Source: Comamonas terrae
Lineage (GTDB): Bacteria; Pseudomonadota; Gammaproteobacteria; Burkholderiales; Burkholderiaceae_C
Direction of reading: 5' to 3'
Length of the DNA stretch: 56,497 nucleotides
Assembly: GCF_001544075.1 (NCBI RefSeq)
Contig: NZ_BCNT01000021.1
Coordinates: 1 to 56,497, forward strand
Shown: one piece after another, positions 9,376-18,257 of the stretch
Layout of the letters: each line of letters begins with the position of its first letter
How positions within the stretch are numbered: the first letter of the stretch is position 1
Translations under genes and position numbers: made by a program
The notes under the pieces: model-generated
Database searches by the model: none
What the model was told of the DNA's origin: nothing
What the model saw: the letters and a program-made list of their open reading frames with translations, nothing else

Positions 9376-11019
9376 ATGAAGACTTTCAATAAAATAAGTG
9401 AATTCCTGCTATCTAGTGGCATGCAATCAACACGCATGATCATTGGAGTTAGTATATGGATTGCTATTTTTTCTAATTATTATCTTTGGCTGAAAATATC
9501 TAAATTAGGTGAAGAATCGGATATAAGTCTAATAATATCCTTTGTTTTTATATTAATTGGTTTGAATATTCTTTCGATTTCTGTTTTGGGATGGGGGAGG
9601 CTTTTAAGGCCAATTGCCAGCATCTTTGTCGTAAGTGCGGCTTCAGTTGCCTATTTCATGCAAGCATACGGGATTGTTATTGATTCCAATATGATAACTA
9701 ATGTGCTGCAAACAGACTTCAAAGAAGCCTCTGATTTGATTAATTTGCAGATGATTTTTGTGATTTTGCTGCTGTCGCTACCTCCATTGTGGTTTATATG
9801 GCGCAGAAATTTCTCAAAATCTACTTTTGGCAAACTGATATTGCAGCGTTTGATGCTTGCTCTCCTGGGGATTTCAATAGCAGTGGTAAGCCTAATCGTT
9901 TCTTTTCAGGCGTTCTCCTCAACCATGAGGAACCATAAGGAGATTCGCTATTTGATTAACCCATACAATGGACTATATGCGGTCTTCAAGAAAATTGACG
10001 ATTCCCAGAAGAGGAAATCAAAAGATTTGGTAAAAATAGGAGAAGGAGCATACATTGAAGGGGCTGTAGACCCTATAGTATTTCTTGTAGTCGGAGAAAC
10101 CGCTCGTTCAGATCATTTGGGGTTGAATGGCTATTCAAGAGATACCACACCTTTGCTATCAAGTCGAAAAGACATCTTGTCATTTAAAAATGCCTGGGCT
10201 TGTGGAACGAGCACCGCAGAGTCACTGCCGTGCATGTTTTCACACTTATCGAGGGAGAAGTTCTTTGATCGACGAGAAAATTACGAAAATTTATTAGATG
10301 TTCTAAAAAAGGCAGGTCTGGATGTGCTTTGGGTTGACAATCAATCAGGGTGCAAGGGGGTATGTGCGAGAATACCTGCTGAAAATCAAGAGATAATCAA
10401 AGGTGACATCAATTGCAGAGATGATGGTTGCTTTGATGCAGCAGTGTTGAACAATCTCCAAAAGAAAATTGAAAACTTACCAAAGCTTGGTAAAGCTAAA
10501 GGAACCGTTGTTTTAGTTCACCAAATGGGCAGCCATGGCCCAGCCTATTACAAGCGTTCTTCACCAGATAGAAAAACCTACTTCCCAGAATGTGAATCTT
10601 CAGCTCTGCAAACCTGCAGTCGAGAACAAGTAGTCAATGCATATGACAACAGCATAAGAGAAACTGATTATTTCATTTCGAAAGCAATTGATTGGATTAA
10701 GGAGACCTATCCAGATAGGCCAACTGCAATGATGTATGTCTCAGATCATGGCGAGTCTTTGGGAGAAAATAACATATACCTCCATGGTCTTCCTTATAGT
10801 TTGGCGCCCGATGCTCAGAAACGCATTCCTTGGATCGTTTGGTTCTCTGAATCATTTAAGCGCGAAAAATTCGAAGATAAGGGATGTGCTGCTCTATTAG
10901 ACGTTGATGCCAGGATAAGCCATGATAATTATTTCCATTCAGTTCTGGGATTAATGAGCGTAAAGTCTGAAATTTATAATCCTGGTCTTGATATTTTTGA
11001 AGAATGCAGGCGATCTTGA
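9376..11019 (+). CDS. eptA: EptA-type phosphoethanolamine transferase
   Basis: 547-residue inner-membrane enzyme that transfers phosphoethanolamine to lipid A. Five transmembrane helices occupy about residues 1-180, followed by a periplasmic alkaline-phosphatase-fold domain. VGETARSDHLGLNGYSRDTT and WACGTSTAESLPC carry metal ligand Glu241 and catalytic nucleophile Thr280, the numbering seen in Neisseria EptA. VSDHGESLGE and YLHGLPY supply further Zn ligands, and paired cysteines suggest disulfides. The gene is strikingly AT-rich compared with both flanks, so it was probably acquired separately. It sits behind a czc-type promoter, implying that lipid A charge is modified during metal stress. 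MCR-type colistin resistance proteins are relatives; the actual effect on polymyxin is not knowable here. Confidence 0.88.
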   Translation: MKTFNKISEFLLSSGMQSTRMIIGVSIWIAIFSNYYLWLKISKLGEESDISLIISFVFILIGLNILSISVLGWGRLLRPIASIFVVSAASVAYFMQAYGIVIDSNMITNVLQTDFKEASDLINLQMIFVILLLSLPPLWFIWRRNFSKSTFGKLILQRLMLALLGISIAVVSLIVSFQAFSSTMRNHKEIRYLINPYNGLYAVFKKIDDSQKRKSKDLVKIGEGAYIEGAVDPIVFLVVGETARSDHLGLNGYSRDTTPLLSSRKDILSFKNAWACGTSTAESLPCMFSHLSREKFFDRRENYENLLDVLKKAGLDVLWVDNQSGCKGVCARIPAENQEIIKGDINCRDDGCFDAAVLNNLQKKIENLPKLGKAKGTVVLVHQMGSHGPAYYKRSSPDRKTYFPECESSALQTCSREQVVNAYDNSIRETDYFISKAIDWIKETYPDRPTAMMYVSDHGESLGENNIYLHGLPYSLAPDAQKRIPWIVWFSESFKREKFEDKGCAALLDVDARISHDNYFHSVLGLMSVKSEIYNPGLDIFEECRRS

Positions 11020-11648
11020 TTATGACGGATTGTTGAATAAATAATTTCTGATTATCTATGTGGCTAGTGCCTAAATTGTTGACACGAATGCCAGCGGCTT
11101 AACCACTGCTGACTACCGCAGGTGGAGGTACTAATGCCCAACGCAGTGCATACCAGCGTACCCCTCCGCCCTGAAATAAGGAGCCGATAGTGAGCGTCTC
11201 GCCCGACTGAAGCGGTGCCTTCATGCGAGCCAGGCGTTCTTGCGTGGTTAGCTCTGCATGGAGGGCTAGGATCACGATGCATACCTGCTGCGCAGTCAGC
11301 CCAGCAAACAGCTGAAGCATCCCGGTCACTTTGATATCGAAGACTGGGATCTCTTGGTCAGACGTGTTCTTGTGTGAGAAAACACGCACTCCCTTTGCGC
11401 AAAGATCTAGCTCATGGATTTCCTCGGAAATGGACGAGGAACCGTGTCGTTACTGCGCGCAAACAACACCGGACAAGGAGACATAGCTCCCTGTCCGGGT
11501 TGGATTAGGAGTCTTTGCACCGATCTAATGGAGCAATGCAGAATGGCACTAGGCCGGCTGATGCGCAGACAAAGCGGCAGTTACTCTCAAAAGCTCAATC
11601 GCGTAGAAAATGCAGCAATGCTACCGATTCAGCCTCAACGGTACAAGA
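11020..11648. other. Intergenic stretch without a convincing gene
   Basis: The sequence lies between the eptA-like gene and the recombinase. A minus-strand open frame at 11099-11389 (96 codons, GTG start) has no good ribosome binding site and no family I recognise. I see no terminator, repeat or tRNA end here, and no obvious attachment site. Confidence 0.4.
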
Positions 11649-12617
11649 TTACCAACGCACATAGCGCTCGAAATTCGCGCTGCGTGGATGATGCTGATCC
11701 GCCATGGCCCGGATATCCTCATGCAAGATAGAGACATAGTGCGCAGTCGTCTCTTGATGCTCATGGCCCAGCAGTAGCTGGATAGTGTGCAGAGACGCCT
11801 TTCCCTGGTACAGATGCGACGCAAAGGCGTGTCGCAATGCGTGGGGTGTCAACCGAAGGCCGCATTCGCGACCGTACCGGCTGACCATTCTGCGCAACTG
11901 GTAGTAGCGATAGTCTGGATAGCGTCCGCTACTAACGAACAGTTTGGATGTGGATCTTTTGCCATGGCCTCCGGCTGCAAGGATCACTTGTCGTGCCGTT
12001 TTGTACTGCGCAATCCAATACCTGGCATGTTCTCCAACGACAACCAAGCGCTCTTTGCTCCCCTTCCCCCATATCTGCAAGGGCTTGCCGCTGGCGGGGA
12101 CCTGATCGAGCGTAATGTTCAGCAGCTCTCCTGCACGTAGCCCGGATCCATAAAGGAGCTCCAAAGCTGCACGATCTCGCATGCCTTTGGCCGTTTTCGT
12201 GTCCGGTAGCTCCATCAGCTTAGCGATCGCGTTACTGGATGGTGGGCGACGCGGGCGACGCAAGCCCCCGCGAAGTGGTAGCAGTGCGCGGTGAACGCCA
12301 AGGTCCACGATGCCGGACTCTTTCGCCCAGCGGTACAACCGCTGCAGCATCCATTGTTTGAGGCGTAGTGCCGAAACAGATCTGGTGTCTTTCCAGCTAA
12401 GTAGGAATACCTGCAGGTCGTCGACCGAAGCATGTTCCCACGAGCGACCGGTCGCTTCCAACAGCCATGCGTTGAAAGCTCGCAACTGGATCTGGAGGAC
12501 CTGAAGAGTGCTTTCTGCAAGGCCCTCTTGAAAAAATAGATCGGTTAGAAAATCTCCAAAACGGAAATCCCAGCCGGCGGGAACATCCATCGTGCCGGCA
12601 ACTATCAAATTATTCAT
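11649..12617 (-). CDS. Tyrosine recombinase, XerC/D-like
   Basis: 322-residue site-specific recombinase. The N-terminal core-binding SAM-like domain spans about residues 20-105 and the catalytic domain about 125-322. Catalytic residues visible are Arg161 (SGLRAGELL), a Lys in the KGSKERLV hairpin (about 185-188), His259 and Arg262 (HALRH), His285 (LLGHEH) and nucleophile Tyr294 (TTAHYVSI). It is divergent from the pilus operon and sits at the junction between the metal block and the ICE-like block, so it may have mobilised the latter. Length and architecture fit XerC/D or integron-like recombinases rather than the larger P4-type ICE integrases. Confidence 0.88.
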   Translation of the reverse strand: MNNLIVAGTMDVPAGWDFRFGDFLTDLFFQEGLAESTLQVLQIQLRAFNAWLLEATGRSWEHASVDDLQVFLLSWKDTRSVSALRLKQWMLQRLYRWAKESGIVDLGVHRALLPLRGGLRRPRRPPSSNAIAKLMELPDTKTAKGMRDRAALELLYGSGLRAGELLNITLDQVPASGKPLQIWGKGSKERLVVVGEHARYWIAQYKTARQVILAAGGHGKRSTSKLFVSSGRYPDYRYYQLRRMVSRYGRECGLRLTPHALRHAFASHLYQGKASLHTIQLLLGHEHQETTAHYVSILHEDIRAMADQHHPRSANFERYVRW

Positions 12618-12732
12618 TCATCTACCCGTGTGAATGCCCGCACGAAGAAGCCGCCTCATCGGCGCCTTCTTTGGCTGGCGAGACACACACCTCGACAGTT
12701 CAAATATAGATCAATTCGGAATTGATATGTCA

Positions 12733-12770
12733 AGCGGAAACCGTGATGTATGTAACGCACGGTTTCCGCT
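12733..12770. promoter_or_regulatory. Long inverted repeat upstream of the pilus operon
   Basis: AGCGGAAACCGTG and CACGGTTTCCGCT are perfect 13-base arms around 12 bases. The element lies between the divergent recombinase and the dsbC-like gene, 36 bases before the chosen start. It could be an operator, a leader hairpin for the pilus operon or part of a recombination site. It is not followed by a T-run, so it is not a simple terminator. Confidence 0.6.
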
Positions 12771-12805
12771 GGAGGCAACGCCGACCGCTCCCTAAAGTGC
12801 GGTCC

Positions 12806-13594
12806 ATGCAAAAGCAATCACATATCAAAGCAATGCCTCGCATAGTGATAGGCAGGCTTGCCGCAGCCGCGGCTTTGTTCGTTGGCCTGACGGCTGGAGC
12901 AATAGCTGCAGACGTATCAGAGAAGGTTGCGGCGCAGATCAAGGCCGGCGTCAACGCAAACACGAACGGAGCGGTGCGTGTAGAGCAAATCAATACAACT
13001 CCGCTCACCAACATTTATGAGGTGATTTCCGAAGGGGAGATATTCTATGTGAATGAAACGGGTCGTTACAGTTTTGTGGGCGGCTCGTTGATGGATTTGA
13101 AGAGCAAAACAGACCTGACCGCCTTGCAACAAGACAAGAGGATGGTCATTCCATTCAACAAGCTTCCCCTGCAGCACGCGATTAAGGAAGTGCACGGAGA
13201 TGGAAGCCGTGTGATGGCGCTCTTCGAAGACCCGTTCTGCCCCATCTGCCGAGTCTTCACAAAGTTCGTCGACCAGATCGACAACGTGACGATCTATCGC
13301 TTCATCTTCCCTATCACTGATCGGCGAAGCCAATCTCTTGCACGGATGGCCTGGTGCTCACGCGACCGTGCCGGCGTGTGGAAAGCCATCATGGACGGCG
13401 CACGGCCGCAATTGCCCGAGTCGTGCAACACCGATGGTTTGGTCGAGATCCTCAAGCTCGGTGAGCGCTATGGCATGAACAACACGCCCACCGTGGTGCT
13501 GGCAAGCGGCAAGCGCTTGGTTGGCGCCACACCGCCCGAGCAATTCATGGAGGAGTTGGAGCGTGGCGGTCGTTTGAAGGCGGACCAACGATGA
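12806..13594 (+). CDS. DsbC-like periplasmic disulfide isomerase
   Basis: 262 residues from ATG 12806; an upstream in-frame start at 12722 would read through the inverted repeat and is unlikely. A signal peptide ends near residue 36 (AGAIAADV). An N-terminal dimerisation region is followed by a thioredoxin-fold domain with the active site DPFCPICRVF (CPIC, versus CGYC in E. coli DsbC). A cis-Pro loop (NNTPTVVLASGKRL) lies near the C-terminus. It leads the pilus operon and overlaps the next gene by 4 bases. It probably forms or isomerises disulfides in cysteine-containing pilins and partners such as PilS and PilV. Confidence 0.85.
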   Translation: MQKQSHIKAMPRIVIGRLAAAAALFVGLTAGAIAADVSEKVAAQIKAGVNANTNGAVRVEQINTTPLTNIYEVISEGEIFYVNETGRYSFVGGSLMDLKSKTDLTALQQDKRMVIPFNKLPLQHAIKEVHGDGSRVMALFEDPFCPICRVFTKFVDQIDNVTIYRFIFPITDRRSQSLARMAWCSRDRAGVWKAIMDGARPQLPESCNTDGLVEILKLGERYGMNNTPTVVLASGKRLVGATPPEQFMEELERGGRLKADQR

Positions 13595-14163
13595 TCGCGC
13601 CCGCCTCCGTTCGCCCCCTCATTTCTGCCCTATTCCCTGCGCTTGCCATTGCCATGGCGACAAGCTCTCACGCGCAGTCCTGGGAGACCATGCGAGAAGT
13701 CGTCTTCGACAGCTCGGTGTTTTCGTCCACGGGTACAGCGGTGGACCGGGAGATCCTCAAGACAGTTTGGGCAACAGAGCTTTCCGCTCCACGACTGGGC
13801 AGCGCAGGAAAGCGCATGCCTGCGTTCGCGCTGCTGGGTGACACCGCAACCGCTGAGGGCAAAGTCATCTTCAGCATGTTCGCCGCTGCGGGCAACACAC
13901 TTTGCCTGGATGCACCAAATGGCGCGGCAGCCATGGACATCTACAGCGTCTGCACCATGCGTGTCATCGCTTGGCCGCCTCGGCCTGGACTGCGCGCCAT
14001 TGAACTCCCCGGCTACTGCATGTTGTACGCCAATACCGACCGATCACAGAACCGTGTCGAGTACCGCATAGAGCAGACCCAGCCAGCCCTGACGATTCGA
14101 TTCCGGGCATGGCAGTTCGGCAAAGTCATTCCCGCATGCAATCGCGCTATGCGCCTGAGCTAG
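13591..14163 (+). CDS. Secreted protein of unknown function in the pilus operon
   Basis: 190 residues, not recognised. A signal peptide (hydrophobic 8-28, cut near SHAQSW) predicts periplasmic location. The mature part has five cysteines and a weakly amphipathic beta-rich look, with no enzyme motif I can see. Its ATG overlaps the stop of the dsbC-like gene (ATGA) and the next gene begins 2 bases after its stop, so it is translated as part of the operon. The cysteines suggest it may be a client of the DsbC-like protein. Confidence 0.75.
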   Translation: MIAPASVRPLISALFPALAIAMATSSHAQSWETMREVVFDSSVFSSTGTAVDREILKTVWATELSAPRLGSAGKRMPAFALLGDTATAEGKVIFSMFAAAGNTLCLDAPNGAAAMDIYSVCTMRVIAWPPRPGLRAIELPGYCMLYANTDRSQNRVEYRIEQTQPALTIRFRAWQFGKVIPACNRAMRLS

Positions 14164-14165
14164 TC

Positions 14166-15062
14166 ATGAGCTGCCGCATTTTCCCGCGACTATCCAAGCT
14201 TGTGTGGCTATTGCCAGCCGTGGCTTTGGCCGCCATCGTCAGCTCTTCAGACATTACCCAAGCCATTCAAAACTCGCCAAATGCGAGTGCCTGGCTAAAG
14301 CAGAACGCGCAGGCTGTGGCCAACCTTGCTATCAACGTCGAATCGGGCGGCAACACCAGCGCATTCAACGGCAGCTGCTGCTATGGCGTCCTGCAGATGA
14401 ATAGGACAAACATCGCCAAGTATGCAGGAGTGACACCTGAACAGTATCGCCAACTGCCCCTGCAGGCTCAGATCGATGCTTGGTCGCAACTGACCGCCGA
14501 CGCCATGCGTTCCGGCGTGGTCCGCCAATTGATTGGCTCGGGCACTTTTGATGGGCGCGCCGTTGACGGGAATCTGGTGCTCGCTTGCGTGCAGCTTGGC
14601 ATCGGCAACTGCCAGCGAATGATTAACTCGGGGTCTTGCCGTGGCTTTGCCGACAGCAATGGCACATCTATATGCGACATGGCCGACAGGATGGCCAATG
14701 GACGACCTACCAACCCAGGCAACACCAACCCGCTCGGAAACGGCTCTGGAAGCACGGGTGGCAACGGTGGCACCGGGTTGGGGGGTAGCAGCTGCCCGCG
14801 AGACGCCACCGGTGCATGCATGGAAGTCTCGGCAGCAATGCAGCAAGGCTTCCTGCAGGGCTCCGGGATGCAGATGCCCAGCCTCAAGCAAATGCTGCTT
14901 GCAGGAAGCGGCGCGTTTTTCTTTCTTGTCACAGCCAGTGCCTTCAGCGGCCTTTACGGTCGCTACACCTCGGGACGTGTTGCCACGAGCGAGCTAGTGC
15001 ACTATCTCGTGAAAGGCACAACAACCTTGCTCATTGGGCTGTTGGCCCTCTCGATGCTGTGA
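14166..15062 (+). CDS. Lytic-transglycosylase-like protein with C-terminal membrane helices
   Basis: 298 residues from ATG 14166, 2 bases after the upstream stop. A signal or anchor segment spans residues 8-25. Residues about 45-150 resemble an SLT/lysozyme-like domain: INVESGGNTSAFN with candidate catalytic Glu59, then CCYGVLQMN, the G-x-x-Q-x-N pattern of these enzymes. A Gly/Asn/Ser-rich linker (about 180-208) leads to two membrane helices (about 241-262 and 275-297). A glycosidase on a low-complexity tether ending in two helices is an uncommon layout. It probably acts with the next gene to open peptidoglycan for pilus assembly; this is inference. Confidence 0.72.
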   Translation: MSCRIFPRLSKLVWLLPAVALAAIVSSSDITQAIQNSPNASAWLKQNAQAVANLAINVESGGNTSAFNGSCCYGVLQMNRTNIAKYAGVTPEQYRQLPLQAQIDAWSQLTADAMRSGVVRQLIGSGTFDGRAVDGNLVLACVQLGIGNCQRMINSGSCRGFADSNGTSICDMADRMANGRPTNPGNTNPLGNGSGSTGGNGGTGLGGSSCPRDATGACMEVSAAMQQGFLQGSGMQMPSLKQMLLAGSGAFFFLVTASAFSGLYGRYTSGRVATSELVHYLVKGTTTLLIGLLALSML

Positions 15063-15069
15063 GGCGCGG

Positions 15070-15651
15070 ATGTTTAGCCTAGCCCACATCACTCGCAATC
15101 TGCTATTAGCAACCCTCGTCGCTGCACCTGGCCTGTCCCTGGCCCAGTTGCCGCCGAAAAAGCTCCCGACCTACGACTGCCTTCGCGGAAATTCCAGGTC
15201 TGCCCACTGTGAGCAACTGCTCCGCAACTATTGGCAGCACGAGCCGGCCATTCGCGCGATCGCTGTTCACTACGGACTGGAACCAGCGCTGCTAATGGCT
15301 CTCGTGGCTATCGAGAGCCAATTCAACTCGCGTGCGAGATCGCCTGCAGGTGCGCTCGGTCTCACTCAAGTCATGCCAGATACGGCCCGTGGCGAAGGCT
15401 TGCGGGACCCAAAGGTCAACTTGTATCAGCCCGAGCTTGGGCTGGCCACCGGCGCAGCTTACCTGCGAAAGATGTGGTTCGAGTTTAGAGACTGGGAGCT
15501 GGCACTCGCCGCATACAACGCCGGCCCTGGCGCCGTGCGTAAGCACAAAGGCATTCCGCCGTACCGCGAAACACAAGCCTACGTCCCCATGGTTCTCGCT
15601 TTGTACCGCGAGTTTGCCTGGGCAGACGCCATGGCCCGAGCAAGCAAATGA
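15070..15651 (+). CDS. SLT-domain lytic transglycosylase
   Basis: 193 residues starting at ATG 15070, 7 bases after the upstream stop. A signal peptide (1-25, LSLAQ) precedes a goose-type SLT domain with catalytic Glu82 in VAIESQFNS, then GALGLTQVMPDTA, and NAGPG near residue 154 in LALAAYNAGPGAV. This matches the VirB1/PilT (R64 naming) class, which cuts peptidoglycan locally for type IVb pilus or secretion assembly. The stop overlaps the next possible start. Confidence 0.88.
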   Translation: MFSLAHITRNLLLATLVAAPGLSLAQLPPKKLPTYDCLRGNSRSAHCEQLLRNYWQHEPAIRAIAVHYGLEPALLMALVAIESQFNSRARSPAGALGLTQVMPDTARGEGLRDPKVNLYQPELGLATGAAYLRKMWFEFRDWELALAAYNAGPGAVRKHKGIPPYRETQAYVPMVLALYREFAWADAMARASK

Positions 15652-15659
15652 GGAACGCA

Positions 15660-16463
15660 ATGAAATTTCATCACCTAGGACGATGCGTTGCAGCTGTCGC
15701 TGTTGCGCTTACTGCCTGGCCGACCATGGCACAGGAAGCTGAAGGCACCAGCGCCAAATCAACGCTCCTGCAATCAGAAATCGAAGTCACATGGCAGGAC
15801 AAGGCGCAAGGCCTGGCTCAACTCTTGGCAGATCGACTGGGCGTTCCCTTCACCAGCCCAGTACCACTGGACACTCAGGTGTCCGTCAAACAGGCAGGTG
15901 GCTCCACGGTCGCCAATCTGATCTCGACGGTCAACAGCCAACTCCCCCCTGGGATCAAGCTTCAGCTCACGGAAACTGCTGCTGGCACGAAGCTGGAAGC
16001 AGTAGCAGCGAGCGCACCGACTACAGCGGTGGCCACTGCAGTGGTACAGGGAAGCGCACCATCGCGCGCGCAGATTGAGGGACTGTTCACAACCAGCACA
16101 GTTCCAGGCTCTGGCTCGTGGGTGGACCAGGCGCGCCAACACTGGAAAGCCTCCTTCACTGACGGCTCTGGACAGCCTGCACGTCGCTGGGAGCTCAAGC
16201 TCCAGGACGTAACGCTGAACAAGGCCTTCACACGCTGGGCCGCAGAAGCCGGCTATCGCGTGCGCTGGGATGCGCGCAAGCATGTCGTGATCGGAAGCCC
16301 CGAGACCTACGAAATGCCATTCGAGCAGGCCGTGACCGCCGCCCTGTCGTCACCAGGCATTCAAGCGAGCGAATACCCGCTTGATGTCTGCTTCTACCCA
16401 AATAACCCGCCCTTGGCCCGTATCACCCGCCGTGGCGAGCAAGACAAGGAATGCACCCAATGA
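15660..16463 (+). CDS. pilL: PilL/TcpQ-domain pilus protein
   Basis: 267 residues from ATG 15660, which has GAGGA five bases upstream; ATG 15648, overlapping the previous stop, is the alternative. A signal peptide ends near TMAQ. The N-terminal half has an N0-like, secretin-associated look (WQDKAQGLAQLLADRLGVPF). The C-terminal part is a TcpQ-type domain (RRWELKLQDVTLNKAFTRWA, then YEMPFEQAVTAAL). In R64 and SPI-7, PilL occupies this place and assists the PilN secretin. No lipobox is seen here. Confidence 0.75.
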   Translation: MKFHHLGRCVAAVAVALTAWPTMAQEAEGTSAKSTLLQSEIEVTWQDKAQGLAQLLADRLGVPFTSPVPLDTQVSVKQAGGSTVANLISTVNSQLPPGIKLQLTETAAGTKLEAVAASAPTTAVATAVVQGSAPSRAQIEGLFTTSTVPGSGSWVDQARQHWKASFTDGSGQPARRWELKLQDVTLNKAFTRWAAEAGYRVRWDARKHVVIGSPETYEMPFEQAVTAALSSPGIQASEYPLDVCFYPNNPPLARITRRGEQDKECTQ

Positions 16464-18250
16464 TTCTGGCCAACCTAAAGCACAGTGTCGTACCCTCTGC
16501 TCTCGTTTCTGCTCTGTTGCTCGCAGGATGTGTCTCGCCTGCAGTCACCCAGCAAGTTCGTGGCCACATTGACAGCTCCTTGGAGGCTGCAGGTGTCATG
16601 AATCGGAGCCTGCGCGTAGAAGAGACCACACAGGGCCACAAGGCTGCCACAAATGCAGCGGCCGCCCGTCAGCTCTCGCCCATCGTTGCGCGCCGTGCTT
16701 CGCGTCCGTGGATCGGCTCCGAGATGATCGAGATCAGTTCCGAAGACTCCCTTCCCGCCATCTTCGATGAAACCTTCAAGCTCATCAGCTTTGAAGACAA
16801 AAGCACTGGCGGCAAGGTCAGCCTTACGGTTTGGGCCGAACGCATGTCTCGCATAACTGGCGTTCCGTTTCGCATCAAGCAGGACGTATACAGCCCCGCG
16901 TCATCGGCAGTCGCCTCTAGCCCAAGCACCGCTCAGCCGGCCAAGCCCGCGACCGCCACAGTTGCAGGAATGAGCATGCCTGCACCTCTGGCCGTTGCTG
17001 GCCAGCCGAGCGTCGAGGCCATACGCCCTGGTCCAAACCTCATGCTCGACACAGTTGAGATGGACTGGAAGAACAACACGCCGCGCGGCATCACTGAGTT
17101 CGTGACAGCCAGGCTGGGACTGTCCTATGCGTATCGCGATGGCGTGATCATTATTGAGCGCTACGTCACAGAAACCTTCGAGATCGCCGCTCTTGAAGGA
17201 AGCAAGGACTTTGCTATGAATTTGCAAGGTGGCTCAACATCGGGTGCTAGCAGCACCACCGGCGCTACTGGCAATTCCCAGTCCAATTTCCGCATCGACG
17301 AAGCTGGATCACTGGACATCTTCAATTCATTCATGAATAGCCTGCAGCAGATGGTGGCTGCGGTGCCCGGATCATCCATCGCTATCAACCAGGGTACCGG
17401 TAGGTTCGCGGTGACGACGACCAAGGAAGCCATGCAGCGCATCCGCCAAGTGGTCAAGTCCGAGAACGAGTCGCTGACACGCCAGGTCCGCATACAGATG
17501 GACATCTACTCCATCACGACAAAGGACGGAGACGAGAAGGGAGTGAACTGGGGCGTGGTGCTCAATTCGCTTACCTCCAAGTGGGGCGCAACCATTGACT
17601 CGCCCACTTCGCTAGTTGGTGATACGGCGGGCCAGATCGGGTTGACGATCCTCTCTCTGGCAAACGGAGGCAGCCCAAGCAGCGGCACGGTGCCCCGCTG
17701 GGGTGGCACACAAGCGGCGATCCAGGCGCTGAACGAGTATGGCACCAACATCCAGCATCGCCCCATAGAGATGCAGGCGATGAACCGCCAATGGGCACGC
17801 AAGACCAACCTCAACGACCGTTCTTACGTGTCTGAGACGCTGCCATCGACCTCTACTGCAGCCGGATCGGGCTCGGTGGGCATGAAGACTGCCAACGTCA
17901 CTACGGGCGATCGCTTCATGATCCAACCCGCGATCTTGGACAACGGCTCAGTGCAGTTGAGATTCGGCATCAGCATGACCAACCTTGTGGCGATGACCGA
18001 GACGACCTCCGGCCAGGGTACTTCGATCTCAAGGGTCCAAAACCCCGAAAGGTCAGGCATCGACGATCAATCGACGGTCATGCTCAAAGCTGGCCAAGTC
18101 ATGGTCCTCACCGGCATGGCCCGCTACAAAGCCAAAGACAACCGCCGCCGTCTGGCTGAAGGTTGGAGTTTGCTCGCTGGCGGCTCTGACGCGCAAAGCC
18201 TGGAACGTGAGGAATTCCTCGTTGTGGTTCGTCCTGTGCTCATGAACTGA
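16460..18250 (+). CDS. pilN: PilN outer-membrane secretin lipoprotein
   Basis: 596 residues from ATG 16460, overlapping the upstream TGA (ATGA) with AAGGA nine bases before; ATG 16451 is the alternative. The lipobox LLAGC gives a lipidated Cys. N-terminal N-domains run to about residue 330, and the secretin channel domain begins near VRIQMDIYSITTKDG and ends in QVMVLTGMARYKA near the C-terminus. A Ser/Gly/Thr-rich insert (about 255-275) lies in the middle. As the R64/SPI-7 type IVb pilus secretin it forms the outer-membrane pore for the pilus made of PilS. Confidence 0.88.
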   Translation: MILANLKHSVVPSALVSALLLAGCVSPAVTQQVRGHIDSSLEAAGVMNRSLRVEETTQGHKAATNAAAARQLSPIVARRASRPWIGSEMIEISSEDSLPAIFDETFKLISFEDKSTGGKVSLTVWAERMSRITGVPFRIKQDVYSPASSAVASSPSTAQPAKPATATVAGMSMPAPLAVAGQPSVEAIRPGPNLMLDTVEMDWKNNTPRGITEFVTARLGLSYAYRDGVIIIERYVTETFEIAALEGSKDFAMNLQGGSTSGASSTTGATGNSQSNFRIDEAGSLDIFNSFMNSLQQMVAAVPGSSIAINQGTGRFAVTTTKEAMQRIRQVVKSENESLTRQVRIQMDIYSITTKDGDEKGVNWGVVLNSLTSKWGATIDSPTSLVGDTAGQIGLTILSLANGGSPSSGTVPRWGGTQAAIQALNEYGTNIQHRPIEMQAMNRQWARKTNLNDRSYVSETLPSTSTAAGSGSVGMKTANVTTGDRFMIQPAILDNGSVQLRFGISMTNLVAMTETTSGQGTSISRVQNPERSGIDDQSTVMLKAGQVMVLTGMARYKAKDNRRRLAEGWSLLAGGSDAQSLEREEFLVVVRPVLMN

Positions 18251-18257
18251 GGCCACC

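Noticed and set aside
11099..11389. Minus-strand frame of 96 codons downstream of the recombinase
   Set aside because: GTG start with almost no space to the only possible ribosome site and no recognisable family; kept only as a remark on the intergenic stretch.
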